A DNA stretch of 64,000 nucleotides from Blautia schinkii DSM 10518 (GTDB lineage Bacteria; Bacillota; Clostridia; Lachnospirales; Lachnospiraceae), in assembly GCA_000702025.1 (NCBI GenBank), contig KL370850.1, positions 100,359 to 164,358 on the forward strand. Reading direction: 5' to 3'. Both the position numbers and the translations under genes were made by a program. Below the pieces are notes generated by a model that was not told the DNA's origin, ran no database searches, and was given only the letters and a program-made list of their open reading frames with translations. Below, one piece after another: positions 27,188-34,970 of the stretch (positions are counted from its first letter, which is position 1; each line of letters starts with the position of its first letter).

Positions 27188-29893
27188 CTATTTTTTGACA
27201 ATATCATACTGTCTGCGCCGTCCCCAGACAAGAACAGTCAGCAGCACTCCCGCTACCGTCAGCAAAGCGCCTAACCGTATATACGGTGTCGTATAGCGTA
27301 AATGCACTGTATGGCTGCCTGGTTCCAGCTCAGCCGCCATGAATAATCCGTTAGCTTTCTTTAATTCTGCTGTTTCTCCATCTACAGTGAGGGACCAGCC
27401 CTTATGATACGGAATGGAAAAAACAAGGGCCTTAGGTTCTGTCAGATTGATACTGCAGGTCACATGGTTCCCGTCAACAGCTAAATCCTCAACTTGATCG
27501 GCCGCACGCTCAGAAGATAAGGAATCCAGCGTATCCATCTCCTGGCAAACGGCTTCAAAGCTATCGAATGTATATTTTCCTTTTGAGGTAAAAGTCAGCT
27601 TAACCCTTGTCACAGGCTCATCATGATACCCCAGATTAAAGAGATAACTGTCTCTGCTTGTCTGGTAATTACTTCTTGGCGACCGCAGTTTAATCTTCTG
27701 GCTGTTCGCACCGTCGTCATCCAAGACATTGATAAACACCTCACCCGCAGTGGTAGCACGCTGTTCAAATACCTTAGATTCACCGCGTACTCTGCCCTGA
27801 TAACGGAACTTCTCCAAGGAAAGATACGTTTCACAGGCCGCTTTCCCTTTTAACTCCAGAACACAGCTTCCATTCTTCTTTTTGACCCCGAAGCCATGTT
27901 TTCCAAGACTTACCCCATCACTTTCCACAACCGTAAAAGGTATCTTTGCAGAAGTAAATTCCGGCTGACATTCCGGCAGACTGCTGCTCTCCAGCACAAC
28001 TCCCTGAAGCATGGCTTCCTGCCTTTCGTAGGTTGTCATCCCTTCAAACTCTTCAGAAGAAATATATTTGTCATAGGTATATGCAAGTGGCAGCGGATTC
28101 TTATCCTCATAAATGCAGACACCTCCCGAAAGCTCCCCTCCCTGTTCCACAGGGTAAAAGCCATATGGCACCTTTCCTTCCTTTCCCACGAAATACCGCA
28201 TGGAAAAAAGCTTCATCAGCCATGTACGGCTGTTGATTCCCGGATATATCTGTTCCAGAGGATGACTCACCCCTGTTTTTTCAAAAAAGTCATTTACCCC
28301 GGCAGGCGCCACGGAGAAATAATACTGTCCCCCGTTCAATCCATTGAGCATTGACGCGTTATACAATGTGGACGGCAGATTCTGCTCAAAACGGTAGGCT
28401 GAAATATCCGGCATGGTTTTCATAGCGGAATAGATTTCACTATGGGACCTTTCATAAGCTGCCCCGGTTTTCAGGTACTTAGAAAGCCTGGTCAAGCTTG
28501 TTCCGGTAAACCCAAAACCATTACTCATATTTGCAAAGATACTTCCGCCTATACTGCAGATAATGATTATATTGATCACATTTCTTCCCGTCTTACCTCT
28601 GTCCCGCACAGCTAAGAAGCAGATTGCAGTGACAATGAGCACCAGTCCGCTGACCACATTTCCGACTGACCTTGTAGAGGGCTGCCATATCACATAGATT
28701 CCATAAACAAGAGATATTGCAAATAAAATGAGCCGTTCCTTTTTCTTAAGTTCGAAGAATTCCGGGTACATTTTTACAAACAGATACGTAAAAAACATTA
28801 CTCCGGCCCAGCTCCACCGGTTTGTCACATAGGAAAATCCATTCATCACATGACCGACCACCGGCAGACAATACAGAAGCATCAGAAATACAGCACCGAC
28901 CTTCAGCACAAAATATTTCTTCCGCTTCATGAAAAGCACAGCCAGTGACATTGCGCATATCCCCGCCACACCGACGATCGTATACCGCGCCAGCCTCGAA
29001 CCAATCAGCGACACAGGCAGCTGCTTATAAAAGTAAGGCCGGTACAAAGCAGCCACATAATAGGAAGCCTCCATCCTGTCTGTCCCCAATGCCGTCATGA
29101 TTACAGGAAGCAGAATAACGGCTGAGATCATAAATCCCACGACACTGTACAGGAAAAAACTGCCCAGCAGCTTCCCAATCCTCTCCCAGTTCCAGCCTTT
29201 ATAAACCATAAAATACCGAAACACAGCATAAATCACGGTAAAAATACCCAGCATATAGAAGAAATAAAAATTCACCATACCAGCGATTCCCACGGAAAGG
29301 ATATATGTGAGCGGTTTCCTTTCCGTAAGAATCTTGTCAACCCCCAGCAGCAAAAGCGGCAGGTAAATACAAGGGTTGACAAAAAAAGGATGGTCAAAGC
29401 CTGTGGCAAGAATCCACAGGGAGGAAATATAAATCATAGAGCCAAGCAGTACCGGAATTTGTTTATGTTTATGGTAAAAACAAAATCTGGAAAAAGCAAA
29501 TCCCGCCAGATACATGCGCAGAAAAATCAAAAATCCATACAAATACTCCGTATACCTCTCAGGTACCAGCACGGACAGAAGAGTCAACGGATCTCCCAGT
29601 ACATAATAATTCAGTGTAGATACAATATCCGAACCATAACCAATATGCAAATCCCACATCGGAATCTCAAAAGTATGGTCGATAAAAATATTTTTCAGAA
29701 TGGAGCGCAGATAATTCCCGTAGTACGCAAGACTTATATAATGCTGCTTCATCCCGTCGCTGTTCCACACAAGGGACCTGTCAACACGGAAAAACAGCAG
29801 ATATATTCCGGCAAAGAATAACACCGCCAAAATTGTGTATGCCGCATAGAACCTGCGGCGGTGTTCTTCTTTAAAAAACATAGATACCTTCAT
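27188..29893 (-). CDS. yfhO: YfhO-family multi-pass membrane protein (GT-C-like)
   Basis: About 901 residues from the ATG at 29893, which has AAGGTG seven bases upstream. About twelve membrane helices are followed by a large extracytoplasmic C-terminal domain and a last helix near the end. Family-typical stretches are the first-loop SDGMKQHYISLAYYGNYLR, GYGSDIVSTLNYYVLGDPL, and the late YHKGWSLTVDGE. YfhO proteins have a GT-C-like topology; in Bacillus subtilis YfhO takes part in glycosylating lipoteichoic acid. Here it probably decorates a cell-envelope polymer. It sits between the two-component genes and the LRR genes and shares a promoter module with LRR1, so it fits a surface-remodelling regulon. 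Confidence 0.9.
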   Translation of the reverse strand: MKVSMFFKEEHRRRFYAAYTILAVLFFAGIYLLFFRVDRSLVWNSDGMKQHYISLAYYGNYLRSILKNIFIDHTFEIPMWDLHIGYGSDIVSTLNYYVLGDPLTLLSVLVPERYTEYLYGFLIFLRMYLAGFAFSRFCFYHKHKQIPVLLGSMIYISSLWILATGFDHPFFVNPCIYLPLLLLGVDKILTERKPLTYILSVGIAGMVNFYFFYMLGIFTVIYAVFRYFMVYKGWNWERIGKLLGSFFLYSVVGFMISAVILLPVIMTALGTDRMEASYYVAALYRPYFYKQLPVSLIGSRLARYTIVGVAGICAMSLAVLFMKRKKYFVLKVGAVFLMLLYCLPVVGHVMNGFSYVTNRWSWAGVMFFTYLFVKMYPEFFELKKKERLILFAISLVYGIYVIWQPSTRSVGNVVSGLVLIVTAICFLAVRDRGKTGRNVINIIIICSIGGSIFANMSNGFGFTGTSLTRLSKYLKTGAAYERSHSEIYSAMKTMPDISAYRFEQNLPSTLYNASMLNGLNGGQYYFSVAPAGVNDFFEKTGVSHPLEQIYPGINSRTWLMKLFSMRYFVGKEGKVPYGFYPVEQGGELSGGVCIYEDKNPLPLAYTYDKYISSEEFEGMTTYERQEAMLQGVVLESSSLPECQPEFTSAKIPFTVVESDGVSLGKHGFGVKKKNGSCVLELKGKAACETYLSLEKFRYQGRVRGESKVFEQRATTAGEVFINVLDDDGANSQKIKLRSPRSNYQTSRDSYLFNLGYHDEPVTRVKLTFTSKGKYTFDSFEAVCQEMDTLDSLSSERAADQVEDLAVDGNHVTCSINLTEPKALVFSIPYHKGWSLTVDGETAELKKANGLFMAAELEPGSHTVHLRYTTPYIRLGALLTVAGVLLTVLVWGRRRQYDIVKK

Positions 29894-29921
29894 TTTTTCA
29901 CCTTTTTCTTCCAAAATGTCT

Positions 29922-29960
29922 TATATACATATAATGCATCAAAATGGTAAAATATTGCAT
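29922..29960 (-). promoter_or_regulatory. yfhO promoter with 21-bp-spaced direct repeats (LytTR-type operator candidate)
   Basis: On the minus strand ATGCAATATTTT (29960-29949) and ATGCATTATATG (29939-29928) are 21 bp apart start to start. They are followed at once by TATATA (29927-29922) as the -10. The first repeat is identical to that upstream of LRR1, although the genes are unrelated. Confidence 0.6.
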
Positions 29961-30062
29961 AAAGAATAAAAAAATTCATATTGATTATATCGGCAAGGAA
30001 ATCTCTGGAATATTAATTGATCTCCCAAAGAACTTCCCCTGCCATTACTAATTCCTACGTAA

Positions 30063-30116
30063 TCATGTTAGCATACTTCTATTCGAAAATTTGAATTGTT
30101 CCTTTAACTTTGACAT
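30063..30116 (-). CDS. Possible 17-residue peptide gene
   Basis: The 311-base gap between the kinase stop and yfhO holds a terminator, this ORF and the yfhO promoter. The ORF encodes MSKLKEQFKFSNRSMLT, with a perfect AGGAGG five bases before the ATG. The peptide is basic and amphipathic. A second tiny ORF (30013-30045, MAGEVLWEIN) follows with the weaker AGGAAT. The position next to AgrC/AgrA-like genes makes a signalling or leader peptide conceivable, but there is no Cys or double-Gly leader and no processing gene nearby. Short ORFs with good ribosome sites also occur by chance. Confidence 0.3.
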   Translation of the reverse strand: MSKLKEQFKFSNRSMLT

Positions 30117-30167
30117 ATTGTCCTCCTACAGAATAAATTACGCTGAATTCCCTGATCAAATTCAAAA

Positions 30168-30195
30168 ATACCCCACAGCAATCACTGTGAGGTAT
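30168..30195 (-). terminator. Terminator of the two-component operon
   Basis: Stem ATACCTCACAG / CTGTGGGGTAT (one G-T-type mismatch) with a 6-base loop, followed on the minus strand by TTTTT, 10 bp after the kinase stop at 30205. Confidence 0.85.
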
Positions 30196-30204
30196 CCCGA
30201 TTCT

Positions 30205-31686
30205 TTACTGATTTATGATAATTGACACTTCAAAAATATTGTTACTATGCTGGAATGCAATCTGCCCATCATATTTTTCGACAATATGTTTCACACTCTC
30301 GATTCCCCAGCCATGTTTGGTCTTGTCCTTCTTGCTCGTAATAAAGCGGTCATTTTTCATATTTGGTTCCGATAGATATGTATTTTTCATTCTTAAAATG
30401 AACATCTCATTTACACTTTGAACAGATAGTTCGATAAACCGATTGCCGGATTCACATTTACAGGACGCTTCAATTGCATTATCAAATAAATTCGCCAGCA
30501 TAACGACGAAATCCGCATCCTCCATCGGTATACTTTCTACCCGGGAGTCCAGATCGAATTTAATCGCCGCTTCGTTCATTTTCCTCATTTTTATATTTAA
30601 GACAAAGTCTAATGTCACTATTCCTGTCCAGGAACTGTTTTCATTATTTACAATGTTATCTTGATAATTTTCAAGAAACCTTTTTCCTTCCTCAAGCTTT
30701 CCTTTCTCCAAGCACTCCCTCAGGTAAAATATCATATGTTTTTCATCATGAATCAAACAACGATATTTATCATAAGAGTCTCTTAGCTCTTGATATTGAG
30801 ACTCCATGGCTTCACTTCTTACATCGAGAAGGTTCCGTTCCACAACAATGGCTTTTCCTAACATTCTTACAAGCATTACCATAAGACAAATCATAATTGC
30901 AACAACTATAATTAATGTAACAGCCAGATTTTCTTTACTTATTTTACCTCTTCCATAATTCATAAGTACATATAAAACAACACATTCGAAAATTACAACC
31001 AGGAACAGTTGGATTCTATATTTTCTCATTACTTTTTTTAAAATGCGTGTAACCGGCACACAGTAAACTAAAATTGCAACGGCGATCAAAAGAACCATCC
31101 AATATATAAGTTCACTATATAAATGGATTCTTGGAGGATATAAAAATGCTTCAAAATTCTGATTTCCAAAAGCACCTGCATATGTTACATAAATCATCTT
31201 CAACAACCCTATATTCGTAACATATAAAAGTTCCCACAAATATGCTTCAAATAATGTACTTTCATAAAAGGCAAATAATAAGAATATTAGCCCAACATTT
31301 CCTAGTAGAATTGCTGGAGCTGATACATAGGAATTCCAATATTGTGCACTTAACATAAGAATTGCTCCTGAAAATAAAATAACTTCCGAGATGTTTAATT
31401 CTGTTTTTTTCCAAATCTGTTTTACAAATTTATTTATTATATACGCAATCAATACAGAAATATAAACCACAGCAAATATTTTTACTTGTAACTGCCCTTT
31501 ATTCATTTTTAAATAATAACGCAATAAATTAAATGTACCAGCCAGAATAATAATAAACCATACCCCTTCAGAAATATGGTGTTTTTTTTGCATACAATTT
31601 CTCTTCGGAAACATCTTGGCGAATATCCAAATCCCAATGGCCGTTTCCATAAAAGTCGCAACTACATATAACAGCATCTTCAACAT
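30205..31686 (-). CDS. AgrC-like sensor histidine kinase (HK1, intact copy)
   Basis: About 493 residues from the ATG at 31686, which has AGGAGGGG upstream. The N-terminal 270 residues hold about eight membrane helices, then a short coiled coil. The phosphoacceptor is in LIHDEKHMIFYL, the GHKL ATPase N-box is ANLFDNAIEAS, and the G-box is KTKHGWGIESVKHIVEKY. This is the quorum-sensing type of kinase that pairs with LytTR regulators. Its last 120 residues are about 92% identical to those of the neighbouring kinase HK2, while the membrane halves are much more divergent. This points to a duplication with gene conversion of the kinase core. It is the last gene of the operon before a terminator. 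Confidence 0.9.
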   Translation of the reverse strand: MLKMLLYVVATFMETAIGIWIFAKMFPKRNCMQKKHHISEGVWFIIILAGTFNLLRYYLKMNKGQLQVKIFAVVYISVLIAYIINKFVKQIWKKTELNISEVILFSGAILMLSAQYWNSYVSAPAILLGNVGLIFLLFAFYESTLFEAYLWELLYVTNIGLLKMIYVTYAGAFGNQNFEAFLYPPRIHLYSELIYWMVLLIAVAILVYCVPVTRILKKVMRKYRIQLFLVVIFECVVLYVLMNYGRGKISKENLAVTLIIVVAIMICLMVMLVRMLGKAIVVERNLLDVRSEAMESQYQELRDSYDKYRCLIHDEKHMIFYLRECLEKGKLEEGKRFLENYQDNIVNNENSSWTGIVTLDFVLNIKMRKMNEAAIKFDLDSRVESIPMEDADFVVMLANLFDNAIEASCKCESGNRFIELSVQSVNEMFILRMKNTYLSEPNMKNDRFITSKKDKTKHGWGIESVKHIVEKYDGQIAFQHSNNIFEVSIIINQ

Positions 31687-31713
31687 GCTCTTCCCCTCCT
31701 GAATGCCACAATA

Positions 31714-31759
31714 CCACAATAGCCTGCTTCTCCTGTCTAAATCTTGCAGTTGCTACAAG
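31714..31759 (-). pseudogene. Relic of a LytTR response regulator C-terminus
   Basis: On the minus strand this stretch translates as LVATARFRQEKQAIVVLW, matching LPVGTARFGQVKQAIVDFW at the end of the intact regulator at 33277. In a 38-base core 35 positions are identical. It lies directly before HK1, exactly where the regulator lies before HK2. A regulator-kinase pair was therefore duplicated in tandem and most of the second regulator deleted, leaving its tail and the ribosome site that now serves HK1. Confidence 0.75.
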
Positions 31760-31785
31760 CCAAAATTGCAATGGAATTTAATGCA

Positions 31786-33272
31786 TTATTCATTTATGAT
31801 AATTGACACCTCAAAGATATTTCCACTATATTCAAATGCAATCTGTCCGCCATACTTTTCGACAATATGTTTCACGCTCTCGATTCCCCAGCCATGTTTG
31901 GTCTTGTCCTTCTTGCTCGTAATAAAGCGGTTATTTTTCATATTTGGTTCCGATAGATATGTATTTTTCATTCTTAAAATGAACATCTCATTTACACTCT
32001 GAACAGATAGTTCGATAAACCGATTGTCTGATTCGCATTTACCGGATGCTTCAATTGCATTGTCAAACAAATTCGCCAGTACAACGACAAAATCCGCATC
32101 CTCCATCGGTATACTTTCTATCCGGGAATCCAAATCGAATTTTATATTTGCCCCCCCCCCCGTAATTTTCGCATTTTTATGTTTAAAACAAAGTCTAAAG
32201 TTACTATCCCTGTCCACGAATGGTTTTCAGTATTTACAATGTTATCTTGATAATTGGCAAGAAAGCTTCTTCCTTCCTGAATTTTTCCGTTATCCAGGCA
32301 CTCCAACAGATAAAATATCATATGCTTTTCGTCATGAATCAAACAACGATACTTATCATAGGACTCTCTCAATTCTCGATACTGACAATCCATTGCTTCA
32401 TTTCTCACATCAAGAAGATTTATTTCCGCATCAATAGCCTCCCCTAGAAGTCTTATCACCACAAACAAAAGGCTGATCATAATTAACACCACTATGATCA
32501 ATGTAACCGATAAATCTTCTTTCTTTATCTCCCCAATTCCAAACTTCATAAGTACCAGAACTGCAGCAAATTCAAGAACCGCAACTAAAGACAATTGTTT
32601 TCTATATTCCTTAAGTATCTTTCCTAAAACACGATCAACATGAATATAAGATACTGAAATTAAAATAAAAGCCAATATTGCAAACCAATATAAGATTTCA
32701 CTATATGTATGAACTCTTGGCGGATACAAAAAATCCTCATACCGTTGCTTCCGAAATGCGCCTACGTAAGAAATATAAACCATTTTTAAAAGCCCTATGT
32801 TGGAAAGATAAAGAAGTTCCCATACATATGCATCACTAAAAGTACATTTAAAAAAAGTATATATAAATAATACGGGCAAAGCATTCCCTAGCATTATAGC
32901 AACACCCGAATTATAAGAAGTCCAATATTGGCAGCCCAGCCAGATTATTGTTCCTGCAAATAAAATGGCTTCAATAATTTTCGACTCTATTTTATACCAA
33001 GTTTTTTTTGCAGTCTTATGTATAAAGTATGTAAGCAAAATACCAAAGTAAAGTCCTACTAAAACACTTAAAAGCTGTTGTTTAGCACTTATATAATAAA
33101 AGAATACTGTATAAGAATATGAACCTTGCACAATACAAGCAAGTAATAGTGCTTCTGAAAGATACTGCCTTTTCTCCATACATTTTCTCTTCGGAAACAT
33201 CTTCCCAAATATCCATATGCCAATAGCTGTTTCCAGAAAGACAGCAACCACGTATAGAAATTTCATAACCAT
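31786..33272 (-). CDS. AgrC-like sensor histidine kinase (HK2), frameshifted at a G11 tract
   Basis: This is one gene in two frames. The first reading frame runs from the ATG at 33272 (GGAGG seven bases upstream) to a stop just past the tract, ending ...MRKLRGGGQI. The second carries the rest of the GHKL ATPase to 31786, with ANLFDNAIEAS and KHGWGIESVKH. They meet at an 11-G run (32151-32161, minus strand). With 9 or 12 Gs the frame would be restored across MRKL..ANIKFDLDSR, aligning with MRKM..AAIKFDLDSR in HK1. As read, the protein loses its ATPase domain and would be inactive. Long poly-G tracts slip during replication, so this is probably an ON/OFF phase-variable kinase captured in the OFF state. 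A sequencing error in the run is the main alternative. Confidence 0.8.
32151..32161 (-). repeat. G11 homopolymer tract (slippage site) inside HK2
   Basis: Eleven consecutive Gs on the coding strand, the longest homopolymer G/C run noticed in the window. HK1 has a mixed sequence at the same place (codons for MNEAA), so the tract is specific to HK2. Confidence 0.85.
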
Positions 33273-33276
33273 ACCT

Positions 33277-33981
33277 TCACCTCCAGAAATCCACAATAGC
33301 CTGCTTCACCTGTCCAAACCTTGCAGTTCCAACAGGCAGTATCATCCCGTCCCGGAGGTACAAATCATAGCCTTTCAATTTCATCACATGTCTGATATTA
33401 GCCACATAACCTTTATCCACCAAAAGAAATTCGTCGGAGTCCAATTCTTCCTGAACCAGTTTTAGGGATTTTCTCACTCTGCTTTCCCCTCTTCTGTGGA
33501 CAAATACTACATATTTCCCTTCTTTCTTCAAATAAAAAATGTCAGAATAGGCAATTTTTTCTAATTCTCCTTTTTTCTCAATAATGTAATAGCGTTCCTC
33601 CTTTTCCATTATCTCAGGGAGAAGCGCGTCATAAGCCTGTGGCAGCTTCGTATCTAATGCCATTTTAGGAATGTACCGATATGTATTTACCTCATAGGCC
33701 TCCACCGCGTACTCCAAATAATTGGTAACAAAAATAATTACCGGTTCCGGGTATCTCTTACGTATCTCCTTGGCGACTTGTATTCCGTTCATCCCAGGCA
33801 TTTCTACATCAAGAATATAGAGATCGTAAATCTCCTCGTCCAGTCCGCAAAGGAACCATTCTGCGTTTAAAAAAATGTCTATCTCGCACGGAATACCCTT
33901 TTCTGCAAAATATTTCTCTGTTATCTGCTTTTGTTTATCAAGATATAATTGTTCATCATCCAGAATCATCACTTTTATCAT
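33277..33981 (-). CDS. LytTR-family response regulator (AgrA-like)
   Basis: 234 residues. The N-terminal receiver domain has the acidic pair in MILDDEQLYL, the phosphorylated Asp in LYILDVEMPGMNG (near residue 55), the Thr in FVTNYLEYAVEAYEV and the Lys in YRYIPK. The C-terminal LytTR DNA-binding domain (about residues 130-234) includes DIFYLKKEGKYVVFVHRRGE and the tail TARFGQVKQAIVDFW. It stops 4 bp before HK2 and starts 8 bp after the unknown gene upstream, so the three are an operon. Likely targets are the direct-repeat promoters of yfhO and LRR1. Confidence 0.93.
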   Translation of the reverse strand: MIKVMILDDEQLYLDKQKQITEKYFAEKGIPCEIDIFLNAEWFLCGLDEEIYDLYILDVEMPGMNGIQVAKEIRKRYPEPVIIFVTNYLEYAVEAYEVNTYRYIPKMALDTKLPQAYDALLPEIMEKEERYYIIEKKGELEKIAYSDIFYLKKEGKYVVFVHRRGESRVRKSLKLVQEELDSDEFLLVDKGYVANIRHVMKLKGYDLYLRDGMILPVGTARFGQVKQAIVDFWR

Positions 33982-33989
33982 TTTGTTTC

Positions 33990-34547
33990 CTATTCCTCCG
34001 TAAAAGTATAAAATCTAAATTTTTTCACATCATAGAAATAGCTTTCGTCCTTATTTATAACTAATTCATACACTTCTGGTTCATCTTCTCCTGCATACTT
34101 CCTTTGATATTGATAAATGTACCTTCCTGTTTCGTGATTTTTGACTTTTTCAATAATATCATCAACGACTTCTCCAATGGTCATTGGATTCTCATGGGAA
34201 GGCATCCATTTACCCAGCATTCCTCTGATTTGCGCCTTGTTTAATTTTATTCTCTTGCCTATTACATAGCCCTGTGGATAAAAATCATTTTTAGATTTTC
34301 CTGTCAGTTCCAGTATAGTTTGCACTATGCGCTCATCTTCGTCAAGTGCGAATCCCATATTCGCATATGCCTGCATGTGAAGCATGGCTATCTCCAGGTA
34401 TTCCTTGTTATTTGACTGCTGATACCATCGCAAAAGATTTTTCAGGCTTTCATAAACAGTGTCCTTAATTGTAATACCACGATTATGAAGAGTTTGCAAT
34501 GCAAATATCATAACATACAAGTCCTGAAATTTGCCATCTTTAACCAT
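33990..34547 (-). CDS. Protein of unknown function heading the two-component operon
   Basis: 185 residues, not recognised. It is soluble, with no signal peptide or membrane helix. The first 75 residues are helical (LQTLHNRGITIKDTVYESLKNLLRWY). The middle has PQGYVIGKRIKLNKAQIRGMLGKW, and the C-terminal 60 residues are predicted to be beta-rich (YIYQYQRKYAGEDEPEVYEL). A GGAGG lies only three bases before the ATG at 34547, an unusually short spacing. Its stop codon and the ribosome site of the LytTR regulator gene overlap (GGAGGAATAG). The tight coupling suggests it works with the regulator or kinases, perhaps as a modulator; this is inference. Confidence 0.6.
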   Translation of the reverse strand: MVKDGKFQDLYVMIFALQTLHNRGITIKDTVYESLKNLLRWYQQSNNKEYLEIAMLHMQAYANMGFALDEDERIVQTILELTGKSKNDFYPQGYVIGKRIKLNKAQIRGMLGKWMPSHENPMTIGEVVDDIIEKVKNHETGRYIYQYQRKYAGEDEPEVYELVINKDESYFYDVKKFRFYTFTEE

Positions 34548-34970
34548 TTTCCTCCTTTTGTCCAGCTATACTTAATTAATAAGCACCGGACTTACTACAT
34601 ATTTCGCCGCGAAATTGCAAAGCTTTCATCAAATGAGGTGAACTATTAATGAGCAGCATTTAACATTGCATTGAACGCCGGCTGTATGAGGCACGAAAGG
34701 CAAAATGGTTCTGTGATGTTCTGGATGTTGGTCGTATCTATTATCTTATGACCAGTAATAGCTGCCATTTACAGTTCATCTCATCATAACTATAGCAATT
34801 TATCTGTAAAAAATATGCAAATGTCCCTAAAATCCATTAAAATATCCTTATGTCATAACCAAACAATTTCCTATAAGTCTCGTTCAATAAAAAACGAGGA
34901 TATTGCCTTCCCCTGCAATATCCTCGCATTACTTTTTATTTTTTAACCGAGCATAACAAAGTAATTATGC
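34548..34970. other. 423-base intergenic region
   Basis: It contains the terminator of the SH3 gene (34895-34926) and presumably the promoter of the two-component operon, although no clear -35/-10 pair stands out. On the plus strand from about 34662 to 34780 there is a 39-codon open stretch without a start codon (RRLYEARKAKWFCDVLDVG), which may be a decayed gene fragment. Confidence 0.4.
34895..34926 (-). terminator. Terminator of the SH3-domain protein gene
   Basis: A 12-bp perfect stem (CGAGGATATTGC / GCAATATCCTCG) followed on the minus strand by TTTTTTATT. Confidence 0.88.

Noticed and set aside
31568..31771. Short reading frame overlapping the start of HK1 as a separate gene
   Set aside because: Its first part is the relic of the LytTR regulator tail and the rest is an out-of-frame shadow of HK1.
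34662..34780. 39-codon open stretch on the plus strand between the two-component operon and the SH3 gene
   Set aside because: No start codon or ribosome site and no recognised family; it could be a gene fragment but is kept only as an intergenic note.
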